Part shown: positions 49,501-52,882 of the stretch, piece by piece
Layout of the letters: every line of letters begins with the position of its first letter
How positions within the stretch are numbered: position 1 is the stretch's first letter
Assembly (NCBI GenBank): GCA_029260735.1
Contig: JAJDCR010000101.1
Location: forward strand, 1 to 64,000
Source of the DNA: Planctomycetota bacterium
GTDB taxonomy: Bacteria; Planctomycetota; Uabimicrobiia; Uabimicrobiales; Uabimicrobiaceae
Reading direction: 5' to 3'
Length of the DNA: 64,000 bases
Program-made: the position numbers and the translations under genes
The notes under the pieces: generated by a model
What the model was told of the DNA's origin: nothing
Seen by the model: only the letters and a program-made list of their open reading frames with translations
The model's database searches: none

Positions 49501-50614
49501 CTGGGATGTTTAATGTTCTTGCGAAAATCTTTTGAATTTGTGATACAATTTTTTCTTTTCTTTTGGCTGGAATACTAGGAAAAGAAAGAGAAGGAAATAC
49601 CATTTCCTCCATGAGTATTTTTAAGGTGCAAATAGCAATGACTTTTTTATCGTTTTTCCTTGTTATCACTACATCAAATACATAATCATTGCTCTTCTTT
49701 GGCTGCGATTTTTGCCACAGCTTAACACGAATTCCCAGTAGTGTTCCATAATCGGCATTTCCTAGATAACAAATCTTTTGGTTTACTATTTTTCTCTCTA
49801 AAAAACTTTTTTTACTACCTCCGATTTTTTGCCATAAAGATAAAATAGTCTGGTCAACTATGCTAAAGTAACTGCTAAAGTATAAAAGATCGACTCCATT
49901 TATATCTCTGGTGATATCAATTTCATATTCGTCTTCAAACTCCTCCACTATACTCTCGTACAAAGAAAAATCCTTATGAAAGGTTTCTTTTTTGATCGCC
50001 TCGTGGTAAAAAAGCCAAGGGGGATAATTTTGAGATACTTTGGGCAGGTGTTTGTATTGAAAACCTTTGGGAGATGATTTAGTTAAGTTTTCGTTGCTGC
50101 CATCTTTGCTTCTACTTATCCAACGATTAAAAGTCTCAACATACAAACTGTTTTTATCTGGGTTGTTGTATAAGGTATCTACGTCGACATATTCATCCAC
50201 TTTTTCTCCATCATCTTCTAATAAGCGAATCTGATGAATGGTGTGCAACGATTCACTATCGTGGCAACGATAGACACTCGAAAGAATTTCAACCTGATCT
50301 CCGATTGTAAATTTTTTCAAATGGGTTTGGGCATTGCCATGAATATGGTAGTAGAAGAAAGATAGGTAAGAGGGGAAACCTTCTGGATTCACTGCGCTGT
50401 AGGGATTTATTCCACATAGTCGACCAACTGTATCCCAAGTCCAGTCTCCTATTTGCCCAACAAATAAAGAGTTATGCCCACACATCCCAAGAGAGATTGT
50501 CCATTGTCTACGTATTGTGTAAGCATTGATGCGTTTTACTGATTCACCTAGATTGTATTTACTTATGCTATGGGATGATGCCTTTTTTATTTTCGGAAAG
50601 TTCTTTTTTGCCAT
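31517..50614 (-). CDS. Hybrid trans-AT PKS/NRPS, 6365 aa, first subunit of the assembly line
   Basis: Starts the chain and builds the first units. Domains by residue: LnmK-like acyltransferase/decarboxylase 20-330; ACP 352-432 (Ser388); KS1 461-899 (Cys632); beta-branch ACP 1162-1239 (Ser1200, Trp1206); KS2 1281-1704 (Cys1449); ACP 1927-2005; condensation 2059-2502; adenylation 2512-3019; T 3039-3110; KS3 3169-3596; DH 3790-4084; ACP 4139-4214; KS4 4270-4702; ACP 4947-5019; KS5 5075-5507; KR 5729-6202; ACP 6282-6359. There is no AT and no thioesterase. The start has only a weak Shine-Dalgarno; the nearby upstream ATG is in another frame. The stop overlaps the next ATG, so the two giants are probably translated in tandem. 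The LnmK-like start and beta-alanine-type A domain are the chemically informative parts. Confidence 0.97.
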   Translation of the reverse strand: MAKKNFPKIKKASSHSISKYNLGESVKRINAYTIRRQWTISLGMCGHNSLFVGQIGDWTWDTVGRLCGINPYSAVNPEGFPSYLSFFYYHIHGNAQTHLKKFTIGDQVEILSSVYRCHDSESLHTIHQIRLLEDDGEKVDEYVDVDTLYNNPDKNSLYVETFNRWISRSKDGSNENLTKSSPKGFQYKHLPKVSQNYPPWLFYHEAIKKETFHKDFSLYESIVEEFEDEYEIDITRDINGVDLLYFSSYFSIVDQTILSLWQKIGGSKKSFLERKIVNQKICYLGNADYGTLLGIRVKLWQKSQPKKSNDYVFDVVITRKNDKKVIAICTLKILMEEMVFPSLSFPSIPAKRKEKIVSQIQKIFARTLNIPEEEIDPKADFREYSLNSVSVVAFIENLSHEIGVEDELDINPSILFGYKNIAKLADFISEKLGLADQDRENKELGLVVAKPSKKGLRKDKREDDIAVIGMACVFPGAKDCDEFWKNLVEKKDCVREIPKERWSWREFFSEKKRKNKSCSKWGGFITDVDKFDASFFKISPKEAELMDPQQRVFLEIVWKSIEDAGYKASALAGKEVGLYVGVSGQDYQELLNSKGIAIEAQSAIGNSHSILANRISYILDISGPSMAIDTACSSSLVAVHSAIQSIQNNECELAIAGGVNLLLTPTLFIAYSQAGMLSPDGKCKTFDKNANGYVRGEGAGAIFLKPLKQALKDNDNIYGLLKGSAVKHGGRANSLTSPNTKSQKELLSAAYQDAKITPRTVSYLEAHGTGTKLGDPIEFQALREFFFELTNKADSNNEERKNYCALSSVKTNIGHLEAAAGIAGLIKILLAMQNQKIPATIHFNEISPYLNLKHSPFYISRETKDWPREKDQKGYELPRRAGVSSFGFGGSIAHIVVEEYEKKSPSIEKANDFLQQYLAVVSAKTEDQLRDYTKELAKKLQSNLPLKSVTYTLQVGREAMEKRLAVVVSNIEELRNKLTKYSQGEVNIENLYTGNIENKKETSDFLDGKEGEEFFFTIIKNKRYSKLARLWVSGLEVDWNLLYKQDKPKRVALSTYPFAQERYWITETQSAASVEKASEQLGKKTSTHLKNVLWAQSAYFHSPSSVNKPKKVELQFLSELDFVREEQATTSKPSIELSLEASDLLLKDSRETSNSSPLVQREVSKRILERELKTSLAKELYIKDTNLDSEKPFIDMGLDSIIGVEWITAINQEYGLSLSATELYDYPTIHQFAIFLEKKIKALPTLVSPQALPSLKPSHSFTKSHRKTDPTIVRQNEPCHNKIAIIGMSGRYPQANNLNQYWDNLVQEKNSIREIPKSRWDIDLYYDTDPSKKGKVYCKWLGALDDIECFDPLFFQISPAQAELMDPQHRLFLQESYKAFEDAGYGGEALSNKKCGVYLGIMSHEYSLLMSQSNSGLSDATAYSYAIAAGRIAYYLNLKGPAIPIDTACSSSLVAIHLACQALVNRETDMALAGGVSLYLTVESYLGMCQAGMLSPQGQCKTFDDSADGFVPGEGCAAVVLKRLIDAENDCDSIYGVILGSGINQNGKTNGINAPSVNSQIELQREIYAKYKIDPQTISYVEAHGTGTKLGDPIELKALRAVFNEKTSQKNYCALASVKSNIGHTSAAAGIASVQKVLLSMKYQQLVPSLNFTKENCHFDFSNSPFYVNTELKPWRSPSSSLRRAAVSSFGFSGTNAHLVLEEYPSGKTFQAKRSVESKKPYIIPLSAKNKPRLYESAQALHEFLSKNQEILMMDLAYTLQIGRTAMETRIAFIVNDLSQLMTKLNLFLQKQEIIETTYQGQVKQNEEILEVFEDMAHTIDDWMNRGEFSKIGKLWVKGVFVDWNQLYKDFTPIRIHLPTYPFAKERYWIRQTQNSTLASKSKSDTSIIYPLLHENTSDLAEEKRKGKEKIVKWEFLKPNQDNFACDKIYLSADKKIELFLRQVISQQTQKPIEKIEKEISFFELELSSSGVVALAKEMEKILCQELSPTLLFEYTSIKEVTKYLKENYFSHFEALSVIKKEVKNKEDKALSATSHTISQTTLSQETKCNPFINTDNKKLLSEGQESLWALQKIYPELNAYNCPLCFRFNDEVDLVLLEKAGHFLVKQYPILQSMVFEVDSRVYQVIDTSQPFLINKEDISGLKPTQVIPWLQEKGKEPFSLEKEPLFRIHVLKYSQKETIILFTAHHIIFDGSSVLPLLKTFFSFYQELLKGKTPSLRFFAKNYDDFIAEQKIMLEKKEGERRLSYWREQLKGSRLPLELPTDFPRQPRQSFEGTTYQYRFEAEFTAQIRQFSKENLSYLSTLFLAVFKLLLYRYSKQEEIIVGMPFEQREEKEYQSLIGFFVNMIPVRSVFDEETSFTSFLKELQDTIVKGMAHSYPFATLLQKLKVPTSSLHSPIFQVAFLYQNFSGSKELENLGDQYEGFSFEMIPEISQEGEYEIALEVFEQETKFVLNLKYDPSLYKEATILRFLGHYEHLFKEILLAPEKPLAKYSFLSETEKKTLTLDWNQTKQSYPQNKYIHELFEEQAQKNPKAGAVVYKEKTLTYQELNEKSTHLAIYLQKQGVSSEYLVGICLERSPEILIGILGILKAAGAYVPLEPDYPKKRLEYIVLDSEVSLIITQSKWREKISQVINDKTKIILIDEDWPRIEKESKKQKKKEKRIQRKTQAEHRAYVIYTSGSTGVPKGVQGSHSSTINRLSWMWEKYPFEKEEICCQKTSASFIDSVWEFFGPLLQGIKLVIVPSETVKNPIDLVEILSKHNITRIVLVPSLLRLLLDSDDLHSKLPKLRYWTSSGETLPKSLSQRFLQVFPQAKLLNLYGSSELAADVTYHEVKKNDFLSLIGRPIANTEIYILDPSLQPMPIGMPGEIYVGGKGLSRGYLHRPDLTAEKFIAHPFSNSGERLYKTGDIARWLANGDIEYLGRMDQQVKLHGFRIELAEIENLLNSHAQVKESIVVLQDSPIPRLVAYYVPSPTMLPKISSQELQTFLQDRLPEYMVPAFYVLLPQFPLTFNGKIDRKFLAMKKVEMKQCSQKDSNESLVRLSETEGMILELWKEALQVNGIGIDDRFFEAGGNSILAVTLARKIEEKTFCKFLPVTLFKHNTVRSISRYILENRGYQEIKSSAISSASSVSSASSVSSVSSVSSISSVSSKKEENSRQNFSEHPNYYQDSLAIIGMSCHFPGATDHGQFWKNLREGKESVHFLSEEERQNYSLPQEILDNPNYIAIKTGLEGKNLFDPAFFNISPGNASLMDPQLRLLLIHSWKAVEDAGYVADKIPKTSVFISASNHFYNSPSPKNLSQNQVMQNSEEYVAWVLGQGGTIPTMISYQLGFTGESVFLHSNCSSTLTALHSAYQSLQLKGVDYALVGGANLSAISNLGYIHQPGLVFSSDGHCKTFDAQANGMIGGEGVGVILLKRATDAIEDGDNIYALIRGIGINNDGSDKAGFYAPSVKGQSSVIQQVLEKTQIHPDSIGYVEAHGTGTTLGDPIELMALAEAYQKHTSQKQFCAIGSLKPNIGHLDTVAGLAGCIKAALSLYHEELPPSINYTHPNPQIDFANSPFYVLQQLKEWPKGSSPRRAALSSFGIGGTNTHAILEGYKTHSKQQTPHIITENTGPYLVPLSAKKESNLKQYAEKFIAFLESWQSEAKEQDKKELERLVYTLQTGRKAMEYRVIFLVYTNEELITRLQSFVEDKKEETYFIGNNHSKRDISILEEDEDAEELIQQWIQKRKLKKLAKLWANGTNIDWQLLYPKTTPIRMSLPTYPFSKEQYGINSPKVQAILWENGRLPAMIHPLLHENASCFSEQQFISRFTGQEFFVKDHQIKGERVLPGVGYLEMARVAVERASGQREEETSVQLKNIAWVQPLFIYESADNPNQEVHTRLYEENDGQVSYEIYTENEKENTLHFRGRAEFKLVKKSPSLNIGELKNQMNQGVLSAETCYQAFKTIGFDYGLAYQGIVEVYQGANQVLGKLSLPSSIQYTEKDYVLHPSLMDCALQSSIGLVLNSARRQKNQVSPKLNIPFALQSLEILRNCTKQMYAWVRYSGSKPVDKVQKWDIDLCDERGNVCVKIEGFSSRVWESKIIYKHSRLLKKLQVKANSNRNGNGNGNGNGNGNGNGNLHSGTLERETSFSTAETRTLEEEVQKYLKKQFSSILKIPSHQIEAKTPFEKYGFDSMLAINLTTQLEKTFGSLPVTLFFEYETISELSSHFIEKYKPKLVSLFGKNSESRNQKSESRIQNPEFRIQSSYSKKRRFSDLTATSVKSDPGSLDIAIIGLSGRYSQSVNIEEYWKNLREGKDCITEVPKERWDWREYFSEDRMKTGSHYSKWGGFMEGVDEFDPLFFGISPREAELMDPQERLFLEHAWMAVEDAGYTRQSLQALQSKDLREGEIGVYAGVMYGEYQLIGAEESLKGNPMGFAPSLASIANRVSYCLNLHGPSMTVDTMCSSSLTAIHLACQDLKHDRTDLAIAGGVNINIHPNKYLALSAGQFISTKGYCESFGEGGNGYIPAEGVGVVILKRLREAVIDRDNIYGVIQGSAVTHGGKTNGYSVPNPKAQRSAIERALLESQIDPRHISYIEAHGTGTQLGDPIEIAGLSQAFGKYTEDRGFCRIGSSKSNIGHCEGAAGIGGLTKVLLQMKYQKIVPSLHSSTLNPKIDFETTPFVVNQTLTDWKCPVLNDQEIPRIAGVSSFGAGGSNAHLLLTEYKTQYQESEETSKPIATLVGSPLMIPLSAKTEEQLLESAKNLLSFIKNQAKEKNCVSSFTLVNLSYTLQIGREAMEQRLGFIVISLSQLEEKLEEFLLGNKDIEGCYRGQVKKNKKVLSLFNADKELAEAIEKWIECKKISKLLDLWTKGLELDWNKLYGVPLHSSNVGEAQVKPKRISLPTYPFAKERYWIAKLNGKDSSSIPLKSNVRDELEKEEKSKSRRLLQKLLKKATMEIRDLPLLYEKTLNKIKGLLAEITKLSLSKIDEKEALEVYGIDSVMITQLNIKLREIFGEISTTLFFEYQTLEELTKYFTKEYRAICFDWTELDRFKLETDQKQRKNYEVVKPESVFFTKSQKRSKKSFDHNSTSNSIAIIGISGVYPQAKNLEQYWENIKAGKDCITEIPKDRWSLKDFYHSNREKAIEQGKSYSKWGGFVDSFAEFDSLFFNISPLEAMNIDPQERLFMQASWKALENAGYTRIMMKEEYGQRVGVFAGITKTGFNLYGPQLWDQGKKIYPHTSFSSVANRLSYFLNIQGPSLPIDTMCSSSLTAIHEACEHIHRGECTLALAGGVNLYLHPSSYIGLCASQMLSEDGQCKSFGAGGNGFVPGEGVGVVLLKPLDMAIEDQDVIHAVIRATKINHGGKTNGYTVPNPKAQEELIRSTLEKAGINARYISYVEAHGTGTELGDPVEITGLVQAFEKDTQEFNFCKMGSVKSNIGHLEAAAGIAGLTKIILQMKHRQIAPSLHSKTLNKNIAFGKTPFIVNQELVSWEAPDVQGKKIPRLAAISSFGAGGANAHVILEEYCPISTKRTHLELVDQTKQDIIILLSAQTKEQLESRVRDLLQFISSSFTKQETKQETKQEINLRSLAFTLQTGREAMEERLGLIITSIQELEDKLEHFLAGKRTIDNLYVGHVSSNKETLATFTIDEDLQQALDSWIGKKKYAKILDLWVKGLVFDWSKLYGKIKPNRISLPAYSFAKERYWINETKARRVPSTIENSNIDSSSGMSFENKIHSLELQSTKKQWLSLSEQWVEVPIDIELEVWTEKIEAKKGHSILVISSDLAHYEQIKSVCQKLALLSENKENLWNILYFPIEKDQYIIKNEDLKKYMADFESPESIFFFLSQRVAPGSVQKEIELVYTCVQALMKVAGNRQVQFYCCYQNKPSEQLLYKEALSGFFKSAMLENISHYYRSIGYEEKLAKEKQLGLTIVKEWLCEDSFSTTAQAVPMIQYLENKRWELQVKALSKYDKYQPLSTPTKFRRGARYLMVGALGDVGELICQELGREYHAELVIFSRREKEEVQEQISRIESSGASVIYCSVDITNQRSLEEVMRSLKNEGVVFHGVIHMARCVKDKSILQKNFSEFSKVVAAKVQGTLNIDALTAKEPLEFFLVYSSIAAFGLQGSSDYAYSTAFQNTFTRYRNRLVEQKKRQGRSLSICWGQWEKDGAVKPDQLPTRLEMIRQKGMDVIDIHSSMHLMIFSLYQNLDVLGFIAVHDRAKVMQFLGFNEEPLANEKIIYSTIEAFEKGELSQSELVHFLDTLADNDYTESVQEKIVQVIEQWESKSMGSAEQRRGREKTTLEHILEGVEKVLNLQKESIDKNKSFQNYGLDSISGMQLVTILEKVLKRSIPTSWLIKYPSIQTMADKLEEQSQPRRRK
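31527..31532 (-). promoter_or_regulatory. Shine-Dalgarno for the second giant PKS gene
   Basis: AAGGAG lies inside the last codons of the upstream gene, 9 nt before the ATG at 31517, with the TAATG stop/start overlap in between. This favours coupled reinitiation and settles the start. Confidence 0.8.
31540..35392 (-). other. Module 6: KS5 - KR - ACP
   Basis: KS5 has IDTMCSSSL and EAHGTGT. The ketoreductase has a VGALGDVGELI nucleotide-binding loop, Lys in AAKVQGT, Ser in VYSSIAAFG and Tyr in SDYAYSTAF; the usual Asn four residues after Tyr is Thr. The ACP (NYGLDSISGMQL) ends the protein. The hydroxyl made here is probably removed by the DH that opens the next polypeptide after its non-elongating KS. 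Confidence 0.85.
33908..33946 (-). repeat. 12-bp tandem repeat (Thr-Lys-Gln-Glu)
   Basis: Three units of a 12-bp repeat encode TKQE repeats in the post-KS5 linker, again in frame and outside catalytic domains. Confidence 0.85.
35545..37805 (-). other. Module 5: KS4 - ACP
   Basis: KS4 has VDTMCSSSL, EAHGTGT and NIGH. The ACP carries YGIDSVMITQL and a trailing FDWTELDRF segment. Near copies of this ACP occur at about 23890-24115, 18665-18890 and 5370-5600, each time just before a KS with the TMCSSSL active site, which points to duplication of an ACP-KS unit. No beta-processing domain is present. Confidence 0.85.
37875..37940 (-). repeat. ATTCTG-type tandem repeat in ACP-KS4 linker
   Basis: Several ATTCTGRATTCTG-like units encode repeated Ser-Arg-Ile-Gln / Glu-Phe-Arg-Ile-Gln peptides between the ACP of module 4 and KS4. 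Confidence 0.8.
37975..41110 (-). other. Module 4: KS3 - DH - ACP
   Basis: KS3 follows the NRPS carrier and has an atypical active site, HSNCSSTL, in place of DTACSSSL; Cys about 3343, EAHGTGT and NIGH are kept. The DH has DHQIKGERVLPG (catalytic His) and HPSLMDCALQ (catalytic Asp), so it looks active. No KR is in this module, so the DH needs a beta-hydroxyl made by another KR or acts in another role such as double-bond shift. The ACP site is GFDSML. Confidence 0.85.
38256..38311 (-). repeat. 6-bp in-frame microsatellite, (Gly-Asn)n linker
   Basis: Repeats of CCATTT/CCATTC on the plus strand encode a run of about eight Gly-Asn dipeptides between the DH and ACP of module 4, a flexible linker. 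Confidence 0.9.
41162..41240 (-). repeat. 9-bp in-frame microsatellite, Ser-rich linker
   Basis: About nine units of GATGAAACY (plus-strand sense) encode an SSV/SSA/SSI Ser-rich linker between the NRPS carrier domain and KS3. Unit length is a multiple of three, so copy-number changes keep the frame. Confidence 0.9.
41280..44445 (-). other. Module 3: NRPS C-A-T, probable beta-alanine
   Basis: The condensation domain has HHIIFDG (active HHxxxDG). The adenylation domain has YTSGSTGVPKG, LYKTGD, GRMDQQVKLHGFR and the terminal Lys in FNGKIDRK. The carrier domain has GGNSIL. By eye alignment to GrsA the pocket reads I-D-W-S-T-S-L-A-D-K. Loss of Asp at the first position with Asp at the second is the pattern of beta-amino-acid domains, and the string is close to the beta-alanine code I recall for bleomycin synthetase (VDWVISLADK). 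This is the only amino-acid-incorporating module in the window. Confidence 0.8.
44600..46775 (-). other. Module 2: KS2 - ACP
   Basis: KS2 (Cys1449 in DTACSSSL, EAHGTGT present) is closely similar to the KS at 19935-21215 in the next gene; both follow a beta-branch ACP. Its linker ends with an orphan DH N-terminal stub (YPLLHENTSDL at about 44920), not followed by a DH body. The ACP attachment site reads ELSSSGV, less canonical than the other ACPs. It delivers the acyl chain to the condensation domain downstream. Confidence 0.85.
46900..49235 (-). other. Module 1: KS1 - beta-branching ACP
   Basis: KS1 has DTACSSSL (Cys632), EAHGTGT and NIGH, so all catalytic residues are present. About 260 residues of linker with an LSTYPFAQERYW motif lead to an ACP carrying GLDSIIGVEW. 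The Trp six residues after the phosphopantetheine Ser is the motif reported for ACPs recognised by HMG-CoA-synthase cassettes (beta-branching). No reductive domain is present, so the beta-keto group would be available for beta-alkylation. Confidence 0.85.
49320..50560 (-). other. Loading module: LnmK-like acyltransferase/decarboxylase + ACP
   Basis: Residues about 20-330 resemble LnmK / the Pnap_2097 family of double-hot-dog enzymes. Supporting motifs are MCGHNSLFVGQIGDWTW, a Tyr-rich FFYYHIHG strand, YVETFNRWISR and SPKGF. LnmK of leinamycin biosynthesis takes methylmalonyl-CoA, loads it on an ACP and decarboxylates it to propionyl-ACP. The following ACP (Ser388 in SLNSVSVV) would hold the starter. 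I infer a propionyl or similar short acyl starter. The fusion to an ACP at the N-terminus of a PKS differs from stand-alone LnmK. Family call from remembered motifs only. Confidence 0.72.
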
Positions 50615-50766
50615 TTTAGGAATCTCATTATGGATCGATTATCAAAAGTGGGAGAATGCTTTTAGTCGCTCAGGATAATACATTAAAGAATATGTTAAAA
50701 TAAAATTAATATATTAAATATTTAGAGATATTAAAGTATAACATATTCAAGAGTAAAAAAGTGTAT
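50615..50766 (-). promoter_or_regulatory. AT-rich leader upstream of the PKS operon
   Basis: The 152 bp between the PKS start and the left inverted repeat is very AT-rich and must contain, or follow, the operon promoter. TATACT-like and TATTAT-like hexamers occur on the minus strand, but I found no well-spaced -35/-10 pair, so no exact promoter is called. Shine-Dalgarno at the PKS start is weak. Confidence 0.3.
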
Positions 50767-51133
50767 TTTAACAGGCTTCTCACACACGGAAACAAAAAAG
50801 GGCTAAAGGATAGAAAAAATAAGAAGAAAAAACACGCATTTGGATTTGCATATTTTCAAGGTGCAGTGAAAGAGTGCGTCTTAAAGTTAAAGGAAAAAAA
50901 GAATTTCACGCAAAGGCGCCAAGGAGAAAAAGAATCCAGGCAAGAGATAAATTCGGAGAATTTCATAAACAGAAAGATTTTTTAGATCTTCCTTTGCGCC
51001 TTTGCGTGAAATTCTTTTCTATTCAAAATCCACCGGAGGGGAAAAAAAATATAAAGGCTACAGTTTAACTTAATGCTACTGGTGCCTGGCACGACTAAAC
51101 CTTATAAAATATGGGCCTAGATTAAATGCATGT
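50767..51133. repeat. Left inverted repeat (about 367 bp)
   Basis: Reads as the reverse complement of 52505-52882 with scattered substitutions and small indels over its whole length (for example ACAGGCTTCTCAC at one end and CCTAGATTAAATGCATGT at the other). An internal palindrome pairs 50901-50924 (GAATTTCACGCAAAGGCG) with 50991-51014. Short ORFs inside it are not shared in frame and look non-coding. Confidence 0.93.
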
Positions 51134-51295
51134 TTTTCAGGTATCGTATAAATAGTGCGTTTAAGGTTTAATTTTACTCTGGAAAAAGAGATAAAATTAT
51201 CTCGACTCGAGAGGGAGTATGGATGTTTGGGAAAGAGATGTGAGGGTTGGTTAGGCATCAAACCAGGAGGAGGCTTTCTTAATTGCTTGAGCGAT

Positions 51296-51332
51296 CAAAA
51301 ATGAGATGTAAGAAATAGTCTCCTACATCTCA
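51296..51332 (-). terminator. Rho-independent terminator after the 73-aa gene
   Basis: On the minus strand a 9-bp stem (TGAGATGTA / TACATCTCA, 51332-51324 with 51310-51302) is followed by TTTTT at 51301-51297. It lies about 85 nt downstream of the stop at 51416. The rest of 51134-51415 shows nothing I can assign. Confidence 0.6.
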
Positions 51333-51415
51333 GAAGAACTTCTCTAAATCTTAAAATAGAGTATAAAGAAATGGTGCTATCGGACTGGAGGTAACTTGCA
51401 ATAATCAAAAAGCTA

Positions 51416-51637
51416 TTAGGACTTGATAACAGCACCGATAGCTTTTACTTCCTTATCAACAGCTGACTTTGTCTCTTTCTCTGTAAATCCCATTTTTTTG
51501 CCCGATAACAAAATATTACTCAGTTCTTCTTGTGATAAAGATTTATCTAGTTCAATTGTTGGTAAAATAATAAGATGAACTAAAATCTCTCGCTTATCTT
51601 CTTCGCTTAGTTTTGCTAAAACGCTTTGTAAACTCAT
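51416..51637 (-). CDS. Small acidic protein, 73 aa, unknown function
   Basis: A short, highly charged, probably helical protein without signal peptide or membrane segment. I do not recognise the family. The pattern SEEDKREILVHLI ... SQEELSNILLSGKKMGF ... TEKETKSAVDKEV suggests a small all-helical domain. The start has a good Shine-Dalgarno (AAGGAG 8 nt upstream), and a terminator follows. It lies 34 bp downstream of the PEP-CTERM gene on the same strand, so the two are probably co-transcribed. Both sit between the inverted repeats. It looks like a real gene because of RBS, terminator and context. Confidence 0.7.
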   Translation of the reverse strand: MSLQSVLAKLSEEDKREILVHLIILPTIELDKSLSQEELSNILLSGKKMGFTEKETKSAVDKEVKAIGAVIKS

Positions 51638-51671
51638 CGCAAATCTCCTTGGTTTTTATAAGTTAAATTTT

Positions 51672-52301
51672 CTACGACTTCAAAAAAATCTTTTTACTTC
51701 CTAGACATGCAAAAGCAAAGGCCAAAAAGGCGAGAGAAGTGGGTTCTGGAACACTAGCGCTCTCTCCTGATAAAAGATTTACATTGTCAATAGCAAATGC
51801 CCCTGATATCCCTCTAAAGGTAAGAGATGTTAAATTTGTAAAACCATTCACTGTAAAAGTTTCAAAATCAGCTAAGGCTCCTCCTCCATCATTGATGCCA
51901 TCTACATTAAACGACGTTGAAATATTAGTTGAGTTTGACAAAGTTGCATCTAGCTGAATGGAGTTGATATTTCCCGCCCGTAGTTCCGCTCCATCAAATT
52001 GGGTTAAGCTAAAAACTCCTCCCCCTGCCAGCGTAAAAGTAAGGCTCCCCGATGAACCATTTGTTGCTAAATAATCTGTTCCATTAAAGGCACAGTCGGG
52101 AGAACAGGCGTTTGAACCACCGGGTAAGACAAAATGAGTGCCATTTCCAGTAAAGGTAAACCCTTGCTCGGTTAAAGATCCGAAGTTAGTTAAGGTTGCA
52201 AGACCATTAAAGTTAAGGGTAACTGCGGATGTTTGACAAGCTCCAATGAATCCGAGAATTGTAATCGTCCACATAAAACGGGTGAAGAAGTGATTTTTCA
52301 T
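51672..52301 (-). CDS. PEP-CTERM sorting-domain exported protein, 209 aa
   Basis: The N-terminus has a signal peptide (basic start, then a hydrophobic stretch ending near Ala-Cys-Gln-Thr-Ser-Ala). The middle is Gly/Thr/Asn/Ser-rich and beta-strand-like with two Cys in ACSPDCAF. The C-terminus has VPEPTSLAFLAFAFACLG followed by a Lys-containing tail: the PEP-CTERM signal recognised by exosortase, giving export and cleavage or anchoring at the surface. The function of the body is unknown; such proteins are often linked to extracellular matrix. Start chosen by GAAGGA a few bases upstream. No exosortase is in the window. It is co-oriented with the 73-aa gene, within the inverted-repeat segment. 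Confidence 0.9.
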   Translation of the reverse strand: MKNHFFTRFMWTITILGFIGACQTSAVTLNFNGLATLTNFGSLTEQGFTFTGNGTHFVLPGGSNACSPDCAFNGTDYLATNGSSGSLTFTLAGGGVFSLTQFDGAELRAGNINSIQLDATLSNSTNISTSFNVDGINDGGGALADFETFTVNGFTNLTSLTFRGISGAFAIDNVNLLSGESASVPEPTSLAFLAFAFACLGSKKIFLKS

Positions 52302-52504
52302 TTTGATTTCCTTCGGAGTGTTGGTTTTCTGAAAAACTAATTGACCTATGTTTTGATTTATTTAAATTTCATATTCTTAAATTTTATCAAAAAATATAAA
52401 AAATTATACAAAAATCATAAAATAATCCATAAAACCAGGACACGCTTCAGTTTCTTGGAAAGATTAAAGTAGAAAATACAGATTCTCATGTTAAAATAAA
52501 GCTT
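52302..52504 (-). promoter_or_regulatory. Probable promoter region of the PEP-CTERM gene
   Basis: A strongly AT-rich 200-bp stretch between the right inverted repeat and the PEP-CTERM start. A perfect TATAAT occurs on the minus strand at 52408-52403, about 100 nt upstream of the ATG, but no good -35 box is correctly spaced, so the exact promoter is uncertain. Confidence 0.4.
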
Positions 52505-52882
52505 ACATGCATTTAATCTAGGCCCATATTTTATAAGGTTTAGTCGCGCCAGGCACCAATAGCATTAAGTTAAGCTGTAGCCTTTGTGTTTTTTCCCCTT
52601 TGCGGTGGATTTTGAGTAGAAAAGAATTTCACGCAAAGGCGCAAAGACTGCAAAGGAAGATGTCAAAAATCTTTCTGTTGATGAAGTTCTCTGAATTTAT
52701 CTCTTGCCTGGATTCTTTTCTCCTTTGCGTCTTTGCGTGAAATTCTTTTCTTTCTTCAACTTTAAGGCGCACTCTTTTCACTGTGGCTTAAAAATATGCA
52801 AATCCAAATGCGTGTTTTTTCTTCTTATTTTTTCTATCTTTTAGCCCTTTTTTGTTTCCGTCTGTGAGAAGCCTGTCTAAAT
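52505..52882. repeat. Right inverted repeat (about 378 bp)
   Basis: Inverted partner of 50767-51133. It contains its own hairpin, pairing 52624-52646 (GAATTTCACGCAAAGGCGC) with 52722-52745. The two copies differ by point changes and a few small indels, including about 8 bp near the centre, so duplication is not recent or drift has occurred. CGCAAAGGCGCAAAG-type palindromes are widespread dispersed repeats in bacteria. Confidence 0.93.

Noticed and set aside
1..50614. Many short plus- and minus-strand ORFs inside the PKS genes
   Set aside because: They are out-of-frame shadows of conserved PKS domains, with no ribosome binding sites or independent similarity.
1..50614. A cis acyltransferase or thioesterase domain
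   Set aside because: Every KS-to-ACP gap is accounted for by linker, DH, KR, ER, ECH or MT sequence; no GHSxG acyltransferase or terminal thioesterase was found.
50761..51068. Short plus-strand ORFs in the left inverted repeat
   Set aside because: Lys-rich low-complexity translation, no ribosome binding site, and the matching repeat at 52505-52882 does not keep the frame.
51373..51444. Inverted repeat GCTATCGG/CCGATAGC around the stop of the 73-aa gene
   Set aside because: Only 8 bp, about 50 nt apart and partly coding; no T run. The hairpin at 51302-51332 is the better terminator.
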